This document shows, one piece after another, positions 44,024 through 50,797 of a stretch of DNA of 64,000 bases. How positions within the stretch are numbered: position 1 is the first letter of the stretch; every line of letters begins with the position of its first letter. Position numbers and translations under genes: made by a program. A model generated the notes under the pieces. That model ran no database searches, was not told the origin of the DNA, and was given only the letters and a program-made list of their open reading frames with translations. Source of the DNA: CAZSDU01 sp964605775 (GTDB lineage Bacteria; Bacteroidota; Bacteroidia; Bacteroidales; FEN-979); assembly GCA_964605775.1 (NCBI GenBank), contig CAZSDU010000001.1, positions 310,001 to 374,000 on the forward strand, given 5' to 3'.

Positions 44024-45421
44024 TTAAAATTCCGCATTTTTCGGGGTTCGGGGGAAGGGAATAACATCGCGGATATTTCCCATTCCGGTGACAAAGAGGA
44101 TAAGCCGTTCAAAACCGAGGCCAAAACCGGCATGGGGAGCGGTTCCGAATTTCCGGGTATCCAGGTACCACCAAACATCTTTTTCGGGAATATTCATTTC
44201 ATGAATCCGGCGCATCAGGGCTTCCAGGTTCTCTTCGCGCTGTGAACCACCAATGATCTCCCCGATTTTGGGAAAAAGGACATCCATACCGCGAACGGTT
44301 TTCCCGTCAGCATTCTGTTTCATGTAGAATGCCTTGATATCTTTGGGATAATCAGTGAGCATCACCGGTTTCCCGAAATGCTTTTCCACCAGGTATCTTT
44401 CATGTTCAGCCTGAAGGTCGGCGCCCCAGGAAACGGGAAATTCCCAGCGCTGTCCCGAGGCCATTAAAATTTCAACGGCACGCGTATAAGTCAGGCGTTC
44501 AAACCGACTGCTGATGATCGCTTTTAACCTCCCGATCAATTCCTGGTCATACATCTGGTTCAAGAATTCCAGGTCATCGTAACAATGATCCAGGGCATAT
44601 TGCATCAGGAATTTCAGAAAATCCTCTGCCAGGTCCATGTTGTCGTGGATATCATAAAAGGCCATCTCAGGTTCTATCATCCAGAATTCAGCAAGATGGC
44701 GAGGGGTATTGGAATTTTCTGCACGGAAAGTAGGTCCGAAAGTATAAACCAGCGAAAGTGCCATGGCGCCAAGTTCGGCTTCCAGTTGCCCGGAAACGGT
44801 CAGGTTGGTTTCTTTCCCAAAGAAATCCTGGGTGAAGTCCACGTGGCCATCTTCTCTGAGCGGAGGGTTTTTGGGCTCCAGCGTAGTCACCCTGAACATC
44901 GCACCGGCGCCCTCGGCATCGCTTCCGGTAATAATGGGTGAATGAAGGCAATAAAAGCCCTGGTCATTGAAATATTTGTGAATGGCATAAGCCATGGCAT
45001 GACGGATACGAAGTACAGCCCCGAAAGTGTTGGTGCGGGGACGGAGGTGAGCGATCTCACGCAGGAATTCAAGGGAATGCCCCTTTTTCTGTAAGGGATA
45101 GGTTTCAGGATCAGCTGTTCCGTAAACTTCGATCTCCTTGGCCTGAACTTCCACATGCTGTCCCTGACCCATGGATTCAACCAGGATACCCTTCACCGCA
45201 ATACAACTCCCCGTGGTGATGGTCTTCAGCAGGTTTTCATCAAAGCCGGCGACTTCCACCACAATCTGAATATGATGAATAACGGAACCATCATTCAGGG
45301 CAATGAAATTGATATTCTTATTTCCACGCTTCGTACGTACCCAGCCTTTAATCAATACTTCACGCCCGAATTCTTTCGATTTCAGCAAATCGACGATTTT
45401 ATTCCTTCTTGTATGTTCCAT
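44024..45421 (-). CDS. asnS: asparaginyl-tRNA synthetase
   Basis: A 465-residue class IIb synthetase charging tRNA-Asn. The N-terminal OB-fold starts at VLIKGWVRTKRGNKNINF. The catalytic core carries motif 2 as FRAENSNTPRHLAEFWMIEPEMAF and motif 3 as GFGLGFERLILFVTG. The start at 45421 (MEHTRRNK) was used rather than one 11 codons upstream. A TAAATTTG -7 box at 45442-45449 lies 20 bases before it. AsnRS presence implies direct asparaginylation. It converges on the broken repeat-protein locus with 15 bases between the genes. Confidence 0.95.
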   Translation of the reverse strand: MEHTRRNKIVDLLKSKEFGREVLIKGWVRTKRGNKNINFIALNDGSVIHHIQIVVEVAGFDENLLKTITTGSCIAVKGILVESMGQGQHVEVQAKEIEVYGTADPETYPLQKKGHSLEFLREIAHLRPRTNTFGAVLRIRHAMAYAIHKYFNDQGFYCLHSPIITGSDAEGAGAMFRVTTLEPKNPPLREDGHVDFTQDFFGKETNLTVSGQLEAELGAMALSLVYTFGPTFRAENSNTPRHLAEFWMIEPEMAFYDIHDNMDLAEDFLKFLMQYALDHCYDDLEFLNQMYDQELIGRLKAIISSRFERLTYTRAVEILMASGQRWEFPVSWGADLQAEHERYLVEKHFGKPVMLTDYPKDIKAFYMKQNADGKTVRGMDVLFPKIGEIIGGSQREENLEALMRRIHEMNIPEKDVWWYLDTRKFGTAPHAGFGLGFERLILFVTGMGNIRDVIPFPRTPKNAEF

Positions 45422-45441
45422 TATCTTCCATTTTAACGCCG

Positions 45442-45449
45442 CAAATTTA
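45442..45449 (-). promoter_or_regulatory. candidate -7 box for asnS
   Basis: CAAATTTA reads TAAATTTG on the minus strand, 20 bases before the ATG at 45421. The upstream -33 position has no clear TTG. Confidence 0.5.
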
Positions 45450-45521
45450 CTCAAATGTCCGGAATAAAACAGCTGATCCTATGGGCTGAGAATATCTTTC
45501 CACGTAACTTTATTCCCTGAA

Positions 45522-46040
45522 ATGCGTCAAAAGGAGCAAAAATTTTTATTGATGAATAACCCACGGAACGACAACATGCCCCCCTGGGCACGCCGTATCG
45601 ACGATTACGGAAGAACCCACTGGCATCATGATAAAAAATGGAGCAAACGTCGCGGAGAATATATTACCTCCATCATTTTTAACCTGATCTTCCTTTGGAT
45701 CGTGAATAAAGTCCCTGAATGGAAGCTGGGGTTTATCCGTGACAATTTCAGTGCTGTATTGTGGATCCTCAATATGAATCTGATGATCCAGATCGGTGGA
45801 AATGCCCTGATGCTGCTGATTGATCATCCTGTTATCCGGTACTTATCAAGAATGATCCTTGAAGCTTCAGGTTTTATAACCATGATCGTGCTTTTCTTCA
45901 TTTATCCTTTTGATTTCAGTCATTTACATCATCTTGCCTGGATTGACAAGGTTCTTCCCATCTTATTGATCATTGGTATGGTCATTTCAGCCTTAAAGGT
46001 CTTTTCCAATCTCTGGAAATTAATTTTCTGGCGGGAATAA
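45522..46040 (+). CDS. small multi-pass membrane protein, unknown function
   Basis: A 172-residue protein with a hydrophilic N-terminal 45 residues (RRIDDYGRTHWHHDKKWSKRR, His/Arg/Lys-rich) and four hydrophobic helices (about 47-62, 75-100, 105-128, 140-165). The basic N-terminus suggests a cytoplasmic start. An alternative ATG lies ten codons downstream. I do not recognise the family. It ends 18 bases before the DAHP synthase start, whose -7 box lies in the gap, so the two are likely transcribed separately as well as together. Confidence 0.6.
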   Translation: MRQKEQKFLLMNNPRNDNMPPWARRIDDYGRTHWHHDKKWSKRRGEYITSIIFNLIFLWIVNKVPEWKLGFIRDNFSAVLWILNMNLMIQIGGNALMLLIDHPVIRYLSRMILEASGFITMIVLFFIYPFDFSHLHHLAWIDKVLPILLIIGMVISALKVFSNLWKLIFWRE

Positions 46041-46044
46041 TCTG

Positions 46045-46052
46045 TACCTTTG
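46045..46052 (+). promoter_or_regulatory. candidate -7 box for the DAHP synthase gene
   Basis: TACCTTTG is an exact match ending 6 bases before the ATG at 46059, which would give a nearly leaderless transcript. The -33 element is not clear. Confidence 0.45.
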
Positions 46053-46058
46053 TTCCTG

Positions 46059-47156
46059 ATGATCACGCCCCTGACAATAATTCCCCTGGAAGAATGGCTG
46101 CCGGTTTCAGCACAGCCTCTGATGATTGCTGGTCCATGCAGCGCTGAAACCGAAAGTCAGGTAATGGAAACTGCCCGAGCACTATCCGGTATCCCTCAGG
46201 TCAGGGTTTTCAGGGCAGGCGTTTGGAAGCCGAGAACGCGTCCGGAGTCTTTTGAGGGAGTAGGGGTGCAAGGGCTGAAATGGCTACAACAGGTGAAAAA
46301 AGAAACAAAGCTGATGGTAGCCGTTGAAGTAGCCCATCCGAATCATGTGAGAGAAGCGCTGGACCACGGGATCGATATCCTGTGGATAGGCGCACGCACG
46401 GTGGTCAATCCTTTTTCGGTCCAGGAAATCGGGGATGCACTCAAAGGAAGCGATGTTCCTGTTTTGGTCAAAAATCCGCTGAACCCGGATTTGAAAACCT
46501 GGCTTGGAGCCATCGAAAGGCTGAACCGGATGGGGATCAGAAAACTCATCGCGGTTCATCGGGGGTTTTCATTTTTCAACCGCTCCCCCTACCGGAATTC
46601 TCCTATGTGGGAGATTCCCATTGAATTGAAAAGGCTTTGCCCAAACCTGCCGGTGTTCTCTGATCCCAGCCATATCTGCGGGAACAGGGAAATGATTCTG
46701 CCAACCGCCCAGAAATCACTTGATCTTGAAATGAACGGATTGATGATAGAAGTCCATTCCCATCCCGCCCAGGCGCTTACCGATAAAAACCAACAACTCA
46801 CTCCTGCCGGTCTTCAGGCCTTGATCTCTAAACTGATTATCCGACGGGAAAGCGGAAACATTGACTTTGAAAATAAACTGGAAACCCTTCGTTCAGAGAT
46901 TGACAAACTGGATGAAGAACTCATCGATATCCTGTCAAGGAGGATGATGATTGTGGAAGATATCGGAAAATATAAAAAAGCCAATAAAATAACCATTCTC
47001 CAACTGAAACGCTGGAACCAGATCATTCATGACAGGGTGGAAACCGGCGTTAAAATGGGGTTAAGCAGGGAATTCATCATGCGATTACTGGCCTCGGTGC
47101 ACGAAGAGGGAATACAGCGTCAGATCGATGTGATGAACGAAGCTGAAGACCTATAA
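46059..47156 (+). CDS. aroF: bifunctional DAHP synthase/chorismate mutase type II
   Basis: A 365-residue fusion acting at the first step and a branch point of aromatic amino-acid synthesis. The N-terminal DAHP synthase domain (about 1-265) shows IAGPCSAETESQ, VFRAGVWKPRTRPESFEGVG, ILWIGARTVVNPF, AVHRGFS and SDPSHICGNRE. The C-terminal AroQ-type chorismate mutase (about 275-360) shows LRSEIDKLDEELIDILSRR and KYKKANKI. Such fusions are common in Bacteroidota, and the mutase domain often mediates feedback inhibition. The start was set at 46059 (MITPLTIIPLEEW) because the earlier one lies inside the promoter box. The end overlaps the corA stop on the opposite strand. Confidence 0.93.
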   Translation: MITPLTIIPLEEWLPVSAQPLMIAGPCSAETESQVMETARALSGIPQVRVFRAGVWKPRTRPESFEGVGVQGLKWLQQVKKETKLMVAVEVAHPNHVREALDHGIDILWIGARTVVNPFSVQEIGDALKGSDVPVLVKNPLNPDLKTWLGAIERLNRMGIRKLIAVHRGFSFFNRSPYRNSPMWEIPIELKRLCPNLPVFSDPSHICGNREMILPTAQKSLDLEMNGLMIEVHSHPAQALTDKNQQLTPAGLQALISKLIIRRESGNIDFENKLETLRSEIDKLDEELIDILSRRMMIVEDIGKYKKANKITILQLKRWNQIIHDRVETGVKMGLSREFIMRLLASVHEEGIQRQIDVMNEAEDL

Positions 47157-48062
47157 CCAGCGCTTCAACTTGAAATATATAAACATCCCTAAAGCGATCA
47201 CGATCATTCCTGAAGCCACGATAATGAAAGAAAACGGATGTTCCTGAATGGGCAGTTTGATATTCATCCCATACAGGCTTGCAATAAAAGTCAAGGGAAG
47301 CAGAATGGAAGAGATCAGGGTCAGGATCTTTATGACTTCGTTGGTCTTATTCACCTGAAGGGAATCGAAAGTGGTTGAATAACCACGGATCAGTTCAGCA
47401 TCATCTTCCACCATATCCCAGATCTTCTGGTTATAATCCAGAATATTTCCCCAGTAGTCTTCCATGTCGTCAGCAAATCCTTTGATGGATCCACTTTGCA
47501 ATTTATTGAATAAGAGCAACTGTGGCTTGAACATGGTATTCATCAGGATGACATTTTTCCGCGTAATGGAGATTTTCTCGATGGTTTTTTCCGCATACCT
47601 GCTGAAGAGCGATTTCCCGCAACCGTCCACGTCCTTGTCAATTCTTTCCGCCAGTTTCTGGGCTTCTTTCATCAGGAATTCAAGAATCTGGTATAAAAGG
47701 GCATCGCTGCTACCCACTTCCATTTTCTGACCCGTCAGTGACCTGTTGATTTCTTTGTTGAACATTTCCTTTACCAACCAATGGGATTTACTGATGGTGA
47801 TCAGGTAATCCCTGCCCCAGAAAATTTTTATTTCACGGATATCCACAAAGGTCTGGGTAGAATCGAGTGCGGGGAAATGCAGGATAAGAAAATAATAATC
47901 GTCGTATACGTCAATTTTAGGTCGCAGATTAATATAAGAACGGCAGTCCTCCAGATCAAGGGGATGAAAATGGTAGTGATCCTGAAGCGCTTTCAGATCT
48001 TCTTCGCTTGGCCTGACAATGTGCGACCAGCGCAAGGTTCCAAATTTAATGGTTTCTATCAT
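47151..48062 (-). CDS. corA: CorA-family magnesium/divalent cation channel
   Basis: A 303-residue pentameric inner-membrane channel. The large N-terminal cytoplasmic domain includes the long stalk helix (about 130-250). Two C-terminal membrane helices follow, with the signature YGMNIKLP at the end of the first and a basic tail FKLKRWL. Family members import Mg2+, Co2+ or Ni2+, or export Zn2+; selectivity cannot be read from the sequence. Its start overlaps the end of gldD by 17 bases. A PRC/MgtE_N/CBS protein that may also concern magnesium is encoded nearby at 49318. Confidence 0.93.
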   Translation of the reverse strand: MIETIKFGTLRWSHIVRPSEEDLKALQDHYHFHPLDLEDCRSYINLRPKIDVYDDYYFLILHFPALDSTQTFVDIREIKIFWGRDYLITISKSHWLVKEMFNKEINRSLTGQKMEVGSSDALLYQILEFLMKEAQKLAERIDKDVDGCGKSLFSRYAEKTIEKISITRKNVILMNTMFKPQLLLFNKLQSGSIKGFADDMEDYWGNILDYNQKIWDMVEDDAELIRGYSTTFDSLQVNKTNEVIKILTLISSILLPLTFIASLYGMNIKLPIQEHPFSFIIVASGMIVIALGMFIYFKLKRWL

Positions 48063-48666
48063 GGATGGGTCTGGATTGATGAGGGATTTGTTTCCAGTTA
48101 AAGGTACTGATCATATGCGCAATATCAAATTTCAAAAAATCAATCACCGGGGCCAGGGAATCATTGTTGGGAACCAGATCAAAATACAAGGCTCCCCGGA
48201 TAAAGCCGGATATACTGTCGGTCAGATAAAACTGGTAAACGGAGGCCGCATCCGGACCCTGGATATCGTATACCAGGCCGTAAACCCGCCTTTCCGTATC
48301 GGTGTATTCCCGCTGGGTAATGGCATTGGCTTTGGGAATATGCTTATTGACAAGATTACGCGCGTCTTCCAGGTATTGTGCCAGGTTATGGTCTACATGC
48401 TTAAAACTCAGGTGAAGCTGGGCATGAAACTGCGGATAATGAATATTGATCCAGAAAGGTTCAGCCCGTTTTGAATCATCAGGCAATATTCTGGCATATA
48501 CCGGATACTCAAAAGTGTAAGGATAAGTGGAATCGAATACTCGGTAATCCCTTTCCGGAAAGTCAATGCGGAAATAACCCCTCGGTTTGGGGGTATATCC
48601 ATTGGTGCAGGAACCCAGAAAGAGTGCTGCAAATAAAAGAAGTGGAATAACAGATATTATTCTCAT
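48046..48666 (-). CDS. gldD: gliding motility lipoprotein GldD
   Basis: A 206-residue lipoprotein with lipobox FLGSC (Cys20). GldD is required for gliding and chitin use in Flavobacterium; its exact role is unknown. Landmarks are YTPKPRGYFRIDFPERDYR, then NIHYPQFHAQLHLSF and GLVYDIQGPDAASVYQFYLTD. The start at 48666 (MRIISVIPLLL) is chosen because the open frame upstream only translates the repeat hairpin at 48683-48721. It lies between ssb and corA. In Flavobacterium gldE normally sits next to gldD, but none is present here. Confidence 0.92.
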   Translation of the reverse strand: MRIISVIPLLLFAALFLGSCTNGYTPKPRGYFRIDFPERDYRVFDSTYPYTFEYPVYARILPDDSKRAEPFWINIHYPQFHAQLHLSFKHVDHNLAQYLEDARNLVNKHIPKANAITQREYTDTERRVYGLVYDIQGPDAASVYQFYLTDSISGFIRGALYFDLVPNNDSLAPVIDFLKFDIAHMISTFNWKQIPHQSRPIHDRNH

Positions 48667-48682
48667 GTTTAAATAACGACCT

Positions 48683-48721
48683 AAGAGCCCCTCCCTACGA
48701 GTAGGGAGGGGTTGGGGTGGG
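48683..48721. repeat. REP-like GC-rich hairpin element between ssb and gldD
   Basis: A perfect 11-base inverted repeat, CCCCTCCCTAC (48688-48698) and GTAGGGAGGGG (48701-48711) with a 2-base loop, is followed by TTGGGGTGGG. It fills the ssb-gldD gap. It contains a GTAG tetranucleotide at the base of the right arm. The element reads PPQPLPTRREG on the minus strand, and a related stretch lies inside holB. It could also terminate or attenuate the ssb transcript, though there is no T-run. Confidence 0.7.
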
Positions 48722-49150
48722 TTAGAATGGAAGATCATCCTCCGGGGCGCTCACCATTGGCGCCTCATCAACAGAAGCCGCTGCGGCAGGTGTTCCGTTC
48801 CCTTCATCTCTGCGTGGACCTCCGCCCAGCATCTGCATTGAATCTCCCAGAATTTCGTAAATGAATTTTTTCTGTCCCTCTTTGTCTTCATATTCGCGTT
48901 TGCGAATGCGCCCTTCCAAATAAATCGTGTTGCCTTTTTTCAGGAAACGTTCGGCTACATCAGCCAATCCCCTCCACATCACGATATTATGCCACTCTGT
49001 ATGCTGGGTTTTTTCCCCGTCTTTGCCTTTATATGCCTCGGTTGTAGCCAGGGTAAAGGTGGCCTTTTTTACTCCATTTTCAAAATTCTGAACCTCAGGA
49101 TCTCTTCCCAGATTTCCAATCAAAATCACTTTGTTGACTCCAGTTGCCAT
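48722..49150 (-). CDS. ssb: single-stranded DNA-binding protein
   Basis: A 142-residue SSB. The OB-fold starts MATGVNKVILIGNLGRDPEV and continues through EWHNIVMWRGLADVAERFLKKG and YLEGRIRKREYEDKEG. A glycine/alanine-rich linker leads to the acidic tip EDDLPF, which recruits repair and replication partners. It is essential for replication, with recJ and mutY also in this window. The -7 box at 49185-49192 is 34 bases upstream. Confidence 0.96.
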   Translation of the reverse strand: MATGVNKVILIGNLGRDPEVQNFENGVKKATFTLATTEAYKGKDGEKTQHTEWHNIVMWRGLADVAERFLKKGNTIYLEGRIRKREYEDKEGQKKFIYEILGDSMQMLGGGPRRDEGNGTPAAAASVDEAPMVSAPEDDLPF

Positions 49151-49184
49151 TTTCTTTCATTTTTTAATGTTAACACTCCGTGAA

Positions 49185-49192
49185 CAAATTTA
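49185..49192 (-). promoter_or_regulatory. candidate -7 box for ssb
   Basis: CAAATTTA reads TAAATTTG on the minus strand, 34 bases before the ssb ATG. No good -33 TTG is present. Confidence 0.45.
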
Positions 49193-49317
49193 CAATTTTT
49201 ATGCTTAATCCGGGATGGGATGAAAAGGTAATATGATTAAACCAGATTTTTTTTAAATTGTTGAAAACTTTCCCGCGGAATTTAGTCTGATCTATGACAA
49301 AACAATCAGGTACAGGA

Positions 49318-50592
49318 TTATTTTGTCTTTCTTCTGTTTAAAAGATCGTCAACAATGTCTTCGACCACGACGACCCCTTCCATATGATGGTCCTTATTGA
49401 TAACCGGGACAGCCAGAAGATTGTATTTGGAAACAAGTTCGGCCAGCGCATCAACCTTATCCTCATCCAGCACGCTGATGGGGTTTTTCACCATGATGTT
49501 TTTCAGGGGGGAAGAAGGCTCCGCAACAACCAGCTCCCCCAAGGGAATCGAAGCAATCAGCCGCTCATTTTTATCAACGATAAAAATGGAATAAATGTAG
49601 GAAGGTTCGGGCTTCTCTTTTCTGATTGCAGCAAGTACTTCCTCAACGGTTAAATCATCACTGAATGTCATGAAATCAGTCGTCATTAAAGAACCCACCA
49701 CTTTATCCGGGTATTCGAGCAGTTCCCTGACTTCCTCTGAAGATTCCTTTTCCATTTCATTGAGTAATTCTTCCGCTTTTTCATCTCTGAGTTCATCGAG
49801 AATATCTGCCACTTCATCAGCAGGCATTTTTTCAAGCAAATCGGCTACTTTTTCTTTCGGAAGGCTTTCCACAATATGGATCTGGGCATCTGTTTCAAGT
49901 TCTTCCAGCACATCGGCTGCCTTTTCCTCATCCAGCGATGCGAAAACATAGGTCCTCGAAGCCTTATCAAGTTCCTCGATGATATCAGCAAGATCAGATG
50001 GATGAAGGGTAGATAACTTGGAAGAAGCTTTAGACAATTTAATGCTTGAATTGGTGAAATCAACTGCTTCAATATCGTCCCAGAGAATAAACCGGTCAGG
50101 AATTGATAATCCAATTTGTCCTAAGATTTTCTGTAAAAGACCTTCAAATCCGATCCTGCGCAAGAATCCTTCCAGGCCTACATCTACGGCCAGTGCAAAT
50201 GCTCCTGACGGGATCATCACCATTCTTATGTCATTTACCCTAACCAGTTTACGCCCGTTGATGTCCACAATCTGCTTGTCAAGGATGTTCTCTTTAATCC
50301 ATAAGGAATTGGTAAACGTATTTTCACTGAGTTCATTGATCTCTTTGCAGATGATCTTTAACTGTCCTTTGATCTTTTTAATCTCAAAAGATGAAAAATC
50401 ATACACCCTTACCCGACCATGAACCTTGACCCTGACCGCAATCACCCGTGGCCTGACCGGTTCGTGAATATCTGACGCCCACGGTGTAAGATCAATCAGG
50501 AAATCCCTTATTTTTCCGATAACCTCACCTTGCGGACCAATTATTTTTTTTAAAAAAAGCTGGCTGAAATAAAACGTGATCTGAGATGTCAT
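49318..50592 (-). CDS. PRC-barrel, MgtE N-domain and CBS-pair protein without a membrane part
   Basis: A 424-residue soluble protein. Residues 1-90 and 100-190 are two PRC-barrel-like domains. Residues 200-310 are an MgtE N-type superhelix with repeated blocks such as LHPSDLADIIEELDKA, EKAADVLEELETD, EKVADLLEKMPADEVADIL and DEKAEELLNEME. Residues 315-420 are a CBS pair (VGSLMTTDFMTF and IMVKNPISVLDEDK). MgtE uses these last two modules to sense Mg2+, but the transport domain is absent. It may be a cytoplasmic Mg2+ or nucleotide sensor for another transporter; the partner is not obvious, although corA is nearby. It has an unusually strong Shine-Dalgarno site and a long leader. Confidence 0.85.
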   Translation of the reverse strand: MTSQITFYFSQLFLKKIIGPQGEVIGKIRDFLIDLTPWASDIHEPVRPRVIAVRVKVHGRVRVYDFSSFEIKKIKGQLKIICKEINELSENTFTNSLWIKENILDKQIVDINGRKLVRVNDIRMVMIPSGAFALAVDVGLEGFLRRIGFEGLLQKILGQIGLSIPDRFILWDDIEAVDFTNSSIKLSKASSKLSTLHPSDLADIIEELDKASRTYVFASLDEEKAADVLEELETDAQIHIVESLPKEKVADLLEKMPADEVADILDELRDEKAEELLNEMEKESSEEVRELLEYPDKVVGSLMTTDFMTFSDDLTVEEVLAAIRKEKPEPSYIYSIFIVDKNERLIASIPLGELVVAEPSSPLKNIMVKNPISVLDEDKVDALAELVSKYNLLAVPVINKDHHMEGVVVVEDIVDDLLNRRKTK

Positions 50593-50730
50593 GCTTGCTC
50601 CTCCTTGCTGTTTGCTGAACAGGGAGATAACAAAGCACCTTCAAATGCGTTGCAACACGACCTGTTCAGGGATAGAAAATATGATTCGCCGGGTGATCGT
50701 CCATTTGGTGATGAAATTTAGGCTTTATTG
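50593..50730 (-). promoter_or_regulatory. long leader with inverted repeat and strong ribosome-binding site
   Basis: About 138 bases lie between the predicted transcription start and the ATG at 50592. On the transcript strand CCTGAACAGG-type and CCTGTTCAG arms (plus-strand 50661-50669 and 50615-50623) can pair around a 37-base loop. Immediately after comes AAGGAGG, 8 bases before the ATG, a rare feature in this phylum. The arrangement would suit a regulated leader; no known riboswitch consensus was recognised. Confidence 0.5.
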
Positions 50731-50733
50731 CTG

Positions 50734-50763
50734 CAAAAATAAAAAAAAATAAACATCTGACAA
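50734..50763 (-). promoter_or_regulatory. promoter for the PRC-MgtE_N-CBS gene
   Basis: On the minus strand TTG (50763-50761), a 19-base spacer, then TATTTTTG (50741-50734): a good -33/-7 pair. It is divergent from, and close to, the -7 box of the hybrid sensor gene. Confidence 0.6.
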
Positions 50764-50776
50764 GCTGAAAGATTTT

Positions 50777-50784
50777 TATCTTTG
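50777..50784 (+). promoter_or_regulatory. candidate -7 box for the hybrid sensor gene
   Basis: TATCTTTG, ending 13 bases before the GTG start at 50798. No TTG lies at the correct -33 distance, so an activator may be needed. Confidence 0.45.
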
Positions 50785-50797
50785 GGTTACCAAGTCT

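Noticed and set aside
48667..48738. A longer N-terminus for GldD
   Set aside because: It only translates the repeat hairpin and would bury the lipoprotein signal peptide that starts at 48666.
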